DNA of 64,000 nucleotides. Origin: Echeneis naucrates. Lineage: Eukaryota > Chordata > Actinopteri > Carangiformes > Echeneidae. Position numbers and translations under genes: made by a program. This document shows, piece by piece, positions 1 to 11,500 of this stretch (the first letter of the stretch is position 1; each line of letters begins with the position of its first letter). Below the pieces are notes generated by a model. That model did no database searches. It had not been told where the DNA came from and saw only the letters and a program-made list of their open reading frames with translations. The stretch spans positions 9,095,501-9,159,500 of the forward strand of contig NC_042519.1 in NCBI RefSeq assembly GCF_900963305.1, read 5' to 3'.

Positions 1-2880
1 TAAAATGTTAGTCTGACTAAGTCCCTCTTGTGGACACAGGTAGACCTGCACTGTCCTCACTTTGCAAGTGGTTTCATATAACTCTTTATGTACACTCCTT
101 AAAAGATTGAGTGCCTACATTAACATTAATAACGATTCACTTGTCATTAATTAACTTGTACTTTAAAAAGAATCAGCCATCAATTTTTTACACTTATTTG
201 AAGTCTCCAGCTCGTAATGAGAAATCTCACAATCTTATAATTATAGAGGAAGTGTCAGCAAATGGCAATAAGCTCAGGGCAAAATTCAACTTAGATGCAA
301 AGTGTCTTCTAATCAGAGAATCAGTCCATCCAGCTCAATGTAAATGAATGCAAAACTGCAGCCGCCTGTGTTGAGTGCACCTTCATTCTCTGTAACAGAT
401 TTGTCCTCTGTGTGAACTCTACCCTCAATGTTGTCAGTGTGGTCTGTTACACTTTTGAAAACAAGAGGAAACATCCTCTACCTGACAAAGGAATTAATTA
501 TCTTTTCCCCCAAAGAGAACACAGAAGTGGTATTCTCAGATGTGTTTGTGGTGTGGCTTCGCTCCAACATGGAAGAGTCTGCAGTGCTGTGCTAACGGGG
601 ATGACTCCAACTTCCAAACTTATGAATAAACTCTCAGTTCACGTCTTCAGTTTCAGCTGAGACACACCAAACCCCCAACTATAGAGAGGACGACACGAGG
701 GAAACAGTAAATTGCAGGAGCAACATATTCATGGAAAGCATGAATATTAGTTCAGTGTATGACTTGAATGTCACATATTCTCTGCATTGTTGGGCTGGCT
801 TTCACATGCTGTTTTTCACAAATCATTTGTTGAGATTCTGCCTTTTTTAAGGAAACTCTTATTGAAACGGAAAGACTTGAAAGAGTACAGATTATAATGG
901 ACTGTCCATACATATCCAAAGAAGAGATGAAAAATAAAATAATCCCACCCAGTGACAAACCCTGTAGCTTCCTTTGAAAAGGCCCTCAGCTTGGAAAATT
1001 GTCAAAAAAAACATACGTCTAAGGTGAAACTCTTGGACAAAGATGCTGATAGTGATTGGCTGTGACAGTAGATAATAGCTCATTCATTAGACTGTTACAT
1101 TCATATCATCTTTCCACTACTAAGACTATCAGTGTAGCTGGCAGGGAGCCTTATTTGGATTCCCAGGCAGACACAAGGTGCCAACAGCTTGACATCATGC
1201 CCAAGACCTGACAATGCTCTGGTAGAGATTAGGGTTTTAGCGCTGTGATTGCCAAAGATAACCAGAGCTACAGAAGACAGACATGAAGAGGAGCTCTCTG
1301 CTCTCTGAACCACTACAGGAAAGAGAAAGTGATTGACAGAACGTGGTGCACTTTATGAGATAAGACGATAAACATTTTCAGGTACATGAAATGGGCTTTA
1401 TTTCAGTTAAGGAAAGGGTTTATGTTGTAAATCCAAATCCAAGAAAGTCTTTTCGGGTCGCTGTTGAACGTTTTGCTTCCCTCCACTCTCTGATTATCAG
1501 GACAGTTCAGCCTCATAGTGTCTGATTCTGTCTGTAATGGGTGAGCATTGCGCTGGGTGAGGAGGCGTGAGGCCTCCATGATAAATGATAGCTTCGAGTC
1601 CCACACATCATCCTCTGTGTGCCGGCACGTGCAGCTGCAAGTTAGTGGACTATGAGCCAACAATTCACAGTCTTAGTAAGAGGAGAATAGAGGATTAAAT
1701 CAGCACCAATCATTATCCACACTTTATGTCAACAGCACAGGTAGTTTTCATGTTAAGTAGGTTCCCTAAGCTAAAGCAACAATGATGTCATCGTCCAGCA
1801 TGGTTCACGAAAATGCCAGAGTGATAAAAAAGACAAGGCATTTGAATGTTCTGGATTGATATTTGGGCGAAGGTGTTTCAAGTCTGGCAAAGAGTGCACC
1901 ACATTTGACTAAAATATTGATTGATTAAAAAGTGAGCGTGGTGAAAGGTTTCGCCCTTGTTGATGTTAGGGACAGCAGAAAGATTTTGGGTGGGGAGACG
2001 GGCCGAATCTCCTGTTTCCTTTAAAAATAATAATAATGAAATAAAATAAAATAAAACAAGACCTGCCTTGGGGTTATCAGTATTTTCTTTGGATCCACCC
2101 TTTGAGTAAGGGAGAAATGCTAAACCCTCACCAAATTTCTCCAATAAAGGCCCATAACCTACAAAAATACATTTACCAAAATACGTTTTACAAGAATGTT
2201 TCAAGTGTTACTTTCTGCCTGTTAGAAAGATTGATGCACATATCAGAAGACGTGAAATCAGCAAAATTGTCAAAATTGTGGTATTTACTTGGATTGAGAC
2301 ACCCTCTGTCATGCAAACCGTAAAATCATCGTTTCATGTAATTATATGATTCCAATAAATCTTGTTAGAAAAGCTCTCACAAGGCTCAAGTGAAAAGAAA
2401 TATCAATCTGAACTAACAGAAAACAAAAATGTCCTCTCTAATTTTCCCAGGAAGGTCAGACTATCCTCCCTTCAACCAAAAAGAAACATTTCAACTCCAT
2501 TTTAAACCCAATTATTGTGGTACAGTCCCTTATTTTTTATTCATGCAGGCAGAAAGCCTTATCCTCTGGAAATCCATTTTAACCATTTAGCTCATGTGTA
2601 AAACAATCTGCCCTTCATCAATGGAAAAACCCTTATTTCAGGCCTCATAACGGATCTCCAAAACTTATAAAGTCAGGGATCATCGTATAATGTAGCAAAA
2701 CTGAAATCCAACATAAAGACAAGTGTGACGACCGAATGGAGTTCAGATCTGGTCTGCTGGGGGTCAGTACAGGAAATGACTTCCACCCTCAGTCTGAGCT
2801 GTCACCACCATCAGTGCTGGCCGTGATTTTATCAATTAGTAGTGGAGAGACCGAGACCACGGTCGGCAAAGCTGCCCTGT
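1..2880. other. Intergenic, upstream of stc1
   Basis: AT-rich sequence with no reading frame that looks coding and no repeat family I recognise. It contains short A- and T-runs and a small AATA/AAATA-rich patch near 2025-2060. It is presumably the 5' flank of stc1 and may hold regulatory DNA, but I see no specific motif cluster to name. Confidence 0.5.
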
Positions 2881-2881
2881 G

Positions 2882-2950
2882 ATTGGTCCAGAGGCAGGAC
2901 TCGTAATGTTCAGCGCTCCCATATAAACCCATGCAGCCCCAACATCGCTG
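2882..2950 (+). promoter_or_regulatory. stc1: stc1 core promoter (CCAAT and TATA boxes)
   Basis: An inverted CCAAT box (ATTGG, 2882-2886) lies about 40 bases upstream of a clean TATA box (TATAAA, 2922-2927). Transcription would then start near 2950, giving a 5' leader of roughly 240 bases before the chosen ATG at 3193. The spacing is that of a focused TATA promoter. The start position is inferred from spacing only. Confidence 0.65.
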
Positions 2951-3192
2951 CGATCTGTCATGCAAGTCAAAAGGACAGTGAGGAGCCCAATGTAGAGACG
3001 CTGCTGACAGCACACTTGTACCAGCCTACATTTGATGTGTTTTCTGTCGCCGCAGAATCTTCTCTCTCTTTTTTCTTTTTTTTTCTTTCTTAATTATTAT
3101 TATAATTTGTGGAGCGATATATTCCCATGAACTACGCACAGAGCAGGAGGCGTCTCTTTCCGTTTAGTTGTACCATCTGCGCTGAGAGGACG

Positions 3193-6100
3193 ATGCCTTT
3201 GAGGACCGGACTTTTTCTCCTGATGGTGCTGAACGCATCTGCAAATGAACTGGATCAAAACGAGTCCTATTCGCCCCGGAGAGCCCGCTTTTCTGCCAAC
3301 AGCCCTTGTAAGTACCACGCTGCTTCCATCTGCCCCCCCCATTTTTATTTGTATTTTTGAACACAATGCACAGCCTTACCTTCTCTCGCTCCCTGTGTGA
3401 TCTCCTTCCTCATGATGTTCTGCCTTTCCTTCTCCTTTCTTTCTTTCTTCTGGCCTATGCAGCCCTTTCTGCGTAAAGCAGCGCGTTGATTCCCGGAGCA
3501 GGCTGCGGGATTAACGCTGTGCTTTCTGCCGGTGTCCTGCCGGCAACAGATGAGCATGGAGCTTGGTGCTGACACCTGAGAGTGCAGGCTGTGTCATGCT
3601 GACGGTCTCTCATAGCTGTGCCTGCTGCATTGGTCCAACTATTCAGCATTGTAGTGGACTTAAAGGGCGAGGGGGGGGGGTTGTTCAATGCGTAAAACAT
3701 AAAGCCCCCTGTGCAGTCAGAAAGAGAAGTACGCTACAAACCATTGTATCTTTTTCTCCCCAGCATGCTATGAAAAAAAAAAAAACTAGTCAGTCATGGG
3801 GCTATGCCATTTGGACAAATTAATACAACCCCATTAGTTGACAGCAATCCGTCAAAAAAAGAGTCTATCCATTTGTAAAGATCACAAAAAATAAATATTG
3901 ATAGTGTAAACCATAGATATTTGTGTGTTTTTATCCAAATTTGGACTTTTCTCCCTGAACACAAAGGTACAGCCCCCCCAGTGATAAAAGGCAGTGGGTG
4001 ACAGGGATGCTGATTCCCCTCTGCGGGAATTGCTTCATCATCATCATGAGATTTGCAGCTCGCTGTGTTTTCAGAGGAATATCTGGTCTCTGGCTGCAGG
4101 CAGACTCTATCTACAGGTCAACATGGGGCCCCAGATGTGAAGTCTCCCAAGTGAGCTCAGGGTCCCCTGTGAGGTCTCTTAATTGTTATTACAAAGGATT
4201 TGAGTCAGGCTGTTTTCCATCGCAGTGGATTTACAGATTTTATTGCCCAGTTCTGTCTTGGTGTAAAACGTTCGGTCCCCTGCATTGACAGAGCTGTGTC
4301 TCTTCTGGCTAAGACCGAAGGACTGAAGGCTGCAGGGGAGCTGTTTCGAAGGCTTTACAAAGATGAGCATCAGGGTTACTGGTCATGTGATGCTCTTCAA
4401 ATGAAGATGGCAGCGTGTACTTCATCACGCTGATGTGCAGGACATCAAATCTGAATATTTCACTGGATGGGGACATAAGCTGAGTCAATAGCTAAGAATA
4501 TTGAAGTGGTTCAAAGCCAGAGAACCCAAGTTCAGCTTTATCTCAGCTTTACAAGTTCAGTTTTTGTCCAGCAGCTGAAGACAGACTCTAGTGGCACTGC
4601 CCATTTGTGTACATGCTTCTGTGTGTGTGTGTGTGTGTTTATGTGTGTCTACAGGCATGCCAACAATTTTCAGGAAACTCTTTGGTATTTCTGGTACTGT
4701 TCATCTGCTGAAAAGAACCAAACAGTGGAATATAGGTCTCTGCCAAGAGAAAAGAGCAGTTGTGCCAAATAGTGTCTGAGACTTTCAGAATTGTAAGGTG
4801 TCCAATCCCCAGTCAAGTCACTGTTTGCCCCGAGTGACTGTATGTCCTTTGTGAATCACCAAAGTATGAAAATTCCCTTTTGTTCGTCACATTTTTTTTT
4901 TTTTTAGCTGAAACCCTGGCAACCCTTGTGTAATGAGCTCAGTGAGTGTGCAGTGATTCCCAGTGAACCCACTGTTGGCTCCCCTGCTGATGGTTCATTC
5001 TCTGTGCCCACAGCAGATGTGGCACGCTGTCTTAACAGTGCCCTCCAAGTTGGCTGCGGAGCCTTCGCCTGCCTGGAAAACTCCACTTGTGACACAGATG
5101 GCATGCATGACATCTGCAAGTCCTTCTTATACAGTGCTGCTAAATTTGACACTCAGGTATACGCTTTTATTCATCTCAAAAAAATCTCCATGCATAAAGT
5201 TTTCAATTTTTTCTGTTTCTAAGTGTAAATCTGTTTTTCTAACTGTGTAACTGTCGGGCCGATAGTGTGTAAAACACAGTTTTTTTTTCTATTTATTTCA
5301 TTTCTCACAGGGTAAAGCATTTGTGAAGGAGAGCCTTAAGTGCATTGCCAATGGCATCACCTCGAAGGCATTCCCTACCATCCGCCGCTGCTCCACCTTC
5401 CAAAGAATGATAACTGAGGTCCAAGAGGAGTGTTACAGCAAGCTGGATATCTGCACCGTTGCCCGATCTAATCCAGATGCGATTGGTGAAGTGGCACAGC
5501 TGCCAAGTCACTTCCCCAATAGGTGAGCTCTTCCTCCACTTTCTCAACCATACAGTGGATGTATTCATAGATGATTAAGGTTGGCAGCAGAGTGCATGTT
5601 ACGTGGCTTGTTGAGCGACAGATTTTGACCAGAATAGAGTGAAAAACAATGGTTGAGCTGTCGGGCCGCGGACAATAAGACAGTGAAATGAATCTGCTGC
5701 TGATCTTGAGGGAATGAGAGGCGCAATGATGTCAAATGCTGTTCATGTTACAAGTATTCAAGTAGATGCACCTTTAGCCCTGTATTATGTAGCGGAACAG
5801 ATGGCTGCATTTGTATTGATTTCCATGTTTTGGTTACCATCTGCTTTATACATTCTTTCATACAATGAAAGAAAATAAAACAGGAATATCAAGTTCGGGT
5901 GTTTTCGTTCCTATTGTTGCTGTAATGCATGTAGAATTGTATTCTGGGAGTGGATTCAGCAGGATAGGAGGGTGGAGCACAAGACTCAGAAGTGAATGGA
6001 GCCAGGATGGTCAGTCCCATATGGATGACATCAGACATGACAGCACATTTACAAATACAAAGAAATGTTAAATGAATCTATGATTTGACAGCGCAACCGA

Positions 6101-6487
6101 GAGAACAATTGCACAACAAGAAAACATTGTTTTATCTTTTGAGCGCTTAGAAAATGATTCCATGATGCTTTGTGTTGTTGCTCCAGGTTTTATGGTAAGC
6201 TGCTTCAAAGCCTGATGGACTGTGATGAGGACACGGTGGACCGCGTTCGGGCCAGCATGGTGTCGCGGCTGGGCCCAGAGATGACCATGCTTATTCAGCT
6301 GCTGCAGAACAAGCCCTGCCCATCCACTGCTGTGGCTGCAGCTGCTGCCATCCCAACTGGAGTGGAGGGCCGTGGGAGCTGGCGCTGGTCCATGGGTCCC
6401 CATATGTACAAGATCCAGCCTAATCTGCGAAACAGAGAACCCGCCAGTCATTTTGGCAAAAAGCGCTCTGCCAGTGACAGCTCCTAA
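3193..6487 (+). CDS. stc1: Stanniocalcin-1 precursor, secreted glycoprotein hormone
   Basis: Four exons: 3193-3307, 5014-5156, 5311-5522, 6187-6487 (771 bases, 256 aa). All introns are GT-AG and frame closes exactly. The exon 2 and 3 sizes (143 and 212) are, as I recall, those of vertebrate STC1. Stanniocalcin is a homodimeric hormone that lowers calcium uptake in fish gills. Visible features: hydrophobic signal peptide starting [13 protein letters not shown]; a dibasic propeptide end SPRRAR directly before FSANSP, as in known fish stanniocalcins; the conserved N-glycosylation site ENSTCDTDG; eleven cysteines in the mature chain, including the one in MDCDEDTV that corresponds to the inter-chain disulphide of the family. 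The C-terminal tail is divergent and basic, as usual. In-frame ATGs also occur at 3109 and 3127; I chose 3193 because it puts the signal peptide at the N terminus. Identification is very secure; the start is probable. Confidence 0.96.
4618..4646. repeat. (TG)n microsatellite in stc1 intron 1
   Basis: A short GT/TG dinucleotide run with one interruption, inside the 1.7-kb first intron of stc1. Confidence 0.85.
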
Positions 6488-6780
6488 CTTCCACTCAGAT
6501 TCAAAAAGCTCCACACACCCCTCAAAACATCACGAAAGCTCCTCTATTCCCTAGAGGTGATAGAATCCATTCCTCCACTAGACTGGAAGTGACAGAAATA
6601 TGCACCTCTAGGGAATGCCAGAACGCCCATAGAGTTGATATCAGAGTTTGATTGTCGTTATATTGTATCTCCTACACTATAGGCTTGAGAGAAACCCCCT
6701 TCCATTGACTGTTTTCAAATGTGTCTGCTCACAGTTATTGTTGAACATGCGGCTGTTGCATTTGTGCAACATGGTCCTTT

Positions 6781-6798
6781 CCCCCCCCCCCCCCCCCC
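6781..6798. repeat. stc1: Poly-C tract in stc1 3' region
   Basis: An uninterrupted run of about 18 C residues, followed at 6838-6860 by an A-rich run. Both lie in the presumed 3' untranslated region. Such homopolymers are prone to length error in sequencing. Confidence 0.8.
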
Positions 6799-8513
6799 AA
6801 CAGGGATGAATCCTTAAGATCTCTCTTGATGCCAAAACAAAAAAAAAGAAAAAAAAAAACCTCAAACAGCCATGGGGGTGCACACATCTAGAGCACAAGT
6901 CCGTACTTCAAAAGGCAAAAACACAATCACATAATCCTGATATTTGTTCATGAATAGAAATAGTTGGATTATCAGTTCATTTAGAAGAATTGGAAATTAT
7001 TGGTAGGTGTATCTAATATTTCAGCAATGAGACAAGTCAAATTGTGAGCTTGAGATGTGGAAATGAGTTTAACGTCTTTTTTTCCTAACATAACACTTAA
7101 ACGTACTGTATACTAAGTTATCAGAGACAGCCATAGCAAGTCCTCTAAATGAGAGTGCTCATACGGAGTGAGGTCTGTAGAGGTTTCATGATAACCTTTG
7201 AGAGGTTACCTTAAACTGACCAAAAAACTTCAAGCTGCCCTGAATGCTATTCATGAAATACCAAAATGGTGTATAGCTATAGCACTTATCTTCTTCTTTT
7301 AGTTAATTAATTTAGTTTTGTTTTTGTTTTTTGTTTTTTTCTGATAGCAGATGTAGTCATGGTCATGTGTTCCAATCATCATCCTGCACTTAAGGATAAT
7401 TCAGGTCATGGCAAAGTCTGTTCATCAGAAGACAAGATCCATTTTGCATATCTCGTATCCAGGCACTTGTAATGCTTAAGACTGTTGAGCTCTACAGTAT
7501 ATGTGGGACCATGTTGAGTGGAATCTGTATCCATGTTCTTAACTGAGTGTGAAGCAGTCGTGTATGTGCAGTAGCCGATTAGCACGTTGTTCACTGATGA
7601 GACTGAGGGCAGCCATCTTCTTGGACTGATGAGCATCATTCTCTGAGGTGAATCACATGACATACACACTGACTTCCAGTGTTGGGATTGAAAATGACTA
7701 TTTAAAAAAAAAAAAGCCTTGTTGGAGTTATATTTATTTTCCTACTATATTATTTAATGTGTTTTTATTATTATTTTAATGCATTATTGTAGTTTTAATT
7801 AGTTTTGCAAATTTAAAAAGCAGTTCAGTCATGGCACCTAATTGAACACGATCTCTATGCCAAAAAAAGAAAAAGAAAAAAAAAAAAAAAAAGAGCTGAC
7901 ACTCTGGCGACTGAATGGGACCCATGTCATGACTCTGTGCTGGCCATAGGGGAACAAGGTTGGTCATTCAGGTCAGGTGATCTACTTCATGGGTGTTACA
8001 AGGGACCACAACAAAACTCTAGCTTCACTTTGACATACTTCAAAAAAAAAAAAAAAAAGATAAAAAAAAAAAGGAGGTTGCCAAGGAGGTTGTCAGCTGC
8101 TAGATGTGCTCGTTCAGAGCTGGGGTTTTGTGCACATTATTCAAGACTGAATGGGTGTGAACGGTAAAACAAACACCAGCATCAAGTTCATAGTGATGTT
8201 TTTATGCTTCTGCACTAGTTCTCGGTGCTTCTTCTTGCACAGGATGACATGACTTTTCCTTGAAATGGCTGGCTACATGTAGAAAAATTGGAACCGTGGC
8301 CGATATCCGCTATTATCCTCAGCCCACAAATTTCTTTCATATCACTATTTGTTTTTTGTGTTCTTGTTTTTCCCTTGCCGGTTCTGATATATCAGTAGAG
8401 AAAGGACGATGTGCCTTGAAGAACACACTGTATTGTTTGTATTGGCTTCAAGCTCTCGGGTCTCATTCTTTTCTTTAAAATGTGGTTATAAATATTGCTT
8501 ATGTCTCCATAGC

Positions 8514-8519
8514 AATAAA
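8514..8519 (+). terminator. stc1: Candidate stc1 polyadenylation signal
   Basis: This is the first canonical AATAAA after the stc1 stop codon. It would give a 3' UTR of about 2.0 kb (6488 to about 8535), in keeping with the long STC1 3' UTR of other vertebrates. The span contains AU-rich stretches with ATTTA motifs near 7730-7755, which could act as mRNA-stability elements. Transcript data are needed for proof. Confidence 0.4.
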
Positions 8520-8539
8520 TATTTGCAACTAAATCAGCA

Positions 8540-11500
8540 ACAATAATTATTATCTCAGATTTTATCAGAATTGTGTGGCTGTGGTGTGATCAGATTTGAT
8601 TGGCACTGACACTGGCAACATGAGCATCCCTGCTGCTGCTGTCAGAGTCTCATTGAAATGTTGCCAAATCCTGATTGATGCATGAAAAAATGCTTACGTT
8701 TAGTTCCAACTAGGAAGTAAGTAAAACTCATTCATGCAGGACAGCATGGCTCATAGTTTGAAGTTGATGTTTTCGGGGCAGTGCTTAACCAATCAGAGGG
8801 TGAAAGAATTTCTTTTGCATAATGCAAAACAAGAATGAGGGGGGCATTAATTCATAAGTTTAAACTCTGTAAAAACAAGACAAAAGGTACAAAAGTCCTT
8901 GCAGATTCTTTCTCTAAGGTCAAAATGGTCAGAGCGTCAGTAGAGCCACAGTCATTGAGAAGGGTCTTCATGCTGGTGTTTGTCAGACAGGTCCTGGGTT
9001 TGGTGCCATTAACTTCATTGAGATAATTGGTGGTTTTTGTTTTGGAGTGAATTGTTCATTTTTGTGCACATTGCAATCTGGAGATGAACATGAACCAGGG
9101 CTGTGCTCAGTTCCCTATGAAGTGAGGTAAAAATGGATCAGCTTACATTTTATTACACAATCATGAGGGTTTCCAAGCAAAAAAGCTCCCACTCGCCTGA
9201 CTTTGATTGCGCTTACTTGTTAATATTTTGACTTCATGACCAATTGAACCCAGTCCTGTTTTCAGGGAAAGTCAATCCATATATTGTCTTGGATCAATAA
9301 GAGCGACACGCAAGCCAGAAAAAGAGATGCTTTATTTTTCAGTGTCAATTTAAAAGATATGTTAAGAATTCCAAACTATGCAATAATCTCACACACAGAG
9401 GATTCATAGCAACATAGAAATTGACCTTTATTTCATTCAGTGCCAGCAGATGCTGTGTGAATAAAGCAGCAGCATGTGTGCTCTCATATTGCACTGGCAG
9501 TGTGAAGGCATTGCTGTATCGCTTTCTGTCTCTTTGGTTCATGTAAACTAGTGATTCTTTCGTTCCGTGAATCGGACCCTTTCTCTTCTGTCATCTGGTG
9601 CAAAAGGACAGCAGTTCTGAAGGAATGGCTTTGGAAGTTAAGAGCTATAGTCACACTGTAGTATATCCTAGCTTACTATTTTATGTTAAATATGCACTTT
9701 GCATCCTAACCACTATAAAGGGCATTGAAATATTCAGAACATGTGCAACTGACATGTCTTATTTACCCAGTGAATGGAAATCAGTTTCAATATTTTGCAT
9801 CCTGAAGGGTCAGGGCTTTTTCATGTACTATTGATACATATGTCTGTATCTTTGTTGTCCATGGGTAAATCCAAAACCCAACAGCTGCTGCTAAACTGTT
9901 ACTTTCCTGTATGATGCTGTCCAGATGCCCGTTTACTGTGCTCACTCCGATCTGTCAGCACAGTCCGCATTTGCATTTAAGCATTTAAGCATTTTCATGT
10001 CCATCCATGTCTTCATATATTTGTTTTTTACAAACATTTCTCGTGTCACATATATTTGGCGAGGGCAAATTGACTGTTCCGCACCGAGTCAAATGTAACG
10101 GTAATTTCAGAGAATGTACCTTTACACTGAATGTTTGTTTGGACAGGATCATGCCCGAGTTTGGTGACCCTTAAGGCAATTTGGGAAAAATAAAGAGCAA
10201 GAAAATGATAAGGCTTTCTTTTTGTTTTAGATGTAAATTCAAACATACAATAGGGTGCTTAAGGTGGTACTGGAACTTTGTTAAATTGACCCATGGTTAC
10301 TTTTGTTAAACAGTTTCTCCTGTAAATACCAGAGACTGAAGACTCCCACACTCCTGGCACTTCATGGTACTCTTTCCTCTCAAGACTTGAAATAGATTGG
10401 TAATGTTGTTGTGCTTAAACAAATTCAAAAAGCTTCAGTGACTAGTTTAAAGTTTATTTTGTATTCATATCTAAGTGACAGTTATTTTACTATCAGATTC
10501 AAAAAGTTATCAAGGATTTAAGGAGATGACTGAAGTTGCTGATACAGATGCTATGTAACGCATGATTGACCCTTGTGAATCACTTGCACTTTAGAATATA
10601 CCCATATACATATATACCCATACTGTGTATATGTTTGGGTTTTTCCTCTGTACTGAAAACTCATGAGAGATACAAATGCATCAGTTGTGTGTCTTTTGCT
10701 GATCAGAAATAAAATATTTATCATATCTGGCATATGGTATGAAATATGTTGCTTTTCTCTTCTTTCACTCAGTTGAACCCATCACCATTCACAGCTTTCC
10801 ATCCAGACTGATCACTTTAAAAGGTCTTGCCTTGACGTTCCTCATCATCAGCTGCTCTAAATGTTTTTCCTTCAGCCAGCTCTAAATGTGATGGATTAAA
10901 AATAGACTATAGTTTTTACCCACCACTGCTGGTTAGATAAGTTAAGAGATGCAATTTTGTCCTGGCCGTATGATTTACATTAGTACAATCGACAGCCCCC
11001 CCCCCCCAAAAAAAAAAAAAATCTATAACAATGCAATTAGGAACATGCTAGCAAGCTGCTCAACAAACCACAAAATACATGATAGATGTCGCTGCTGTGA
11101 CCTGTTGACATGGAGTTTGTTTTCCAGAATATTTCTGCTGGATTCTCAATTTCCTTCATCACCACCCTCTCAACAAAACCACACAATCTAAAATAAATGT
11201 ACCACACTTGACACTACAATAATATCCAGGGATATTTGCATTTCTAATTTCCTTAGTAGCGTGAAAAAAGGGAACAGTGTCAGACCCATGGGTCTTAACA
11301 TTTGGCACCGGATTTTAAATAACTGCAGTCGTGTCAGTTTCATCTTCAACTCTGCAGCAGATGATGAAACCCAAGAAAGAGCAGGAAAGACAGTTAAATT
11401 TATTCTAAACAAAGGCAGAACAAAGGCAGGGACACACTAACCACACTGTGAAATCGAACCGTTGATCACAAGACCCAAGGTAATCAAGCACCAGCTACAT

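Noticed and set aside
6068-6514. A 148-codon minus-strand open frame
   Set aside because: Antisense shadow of stc1 exon 4, which has clear stanniocalcin sequence on the plus strand.
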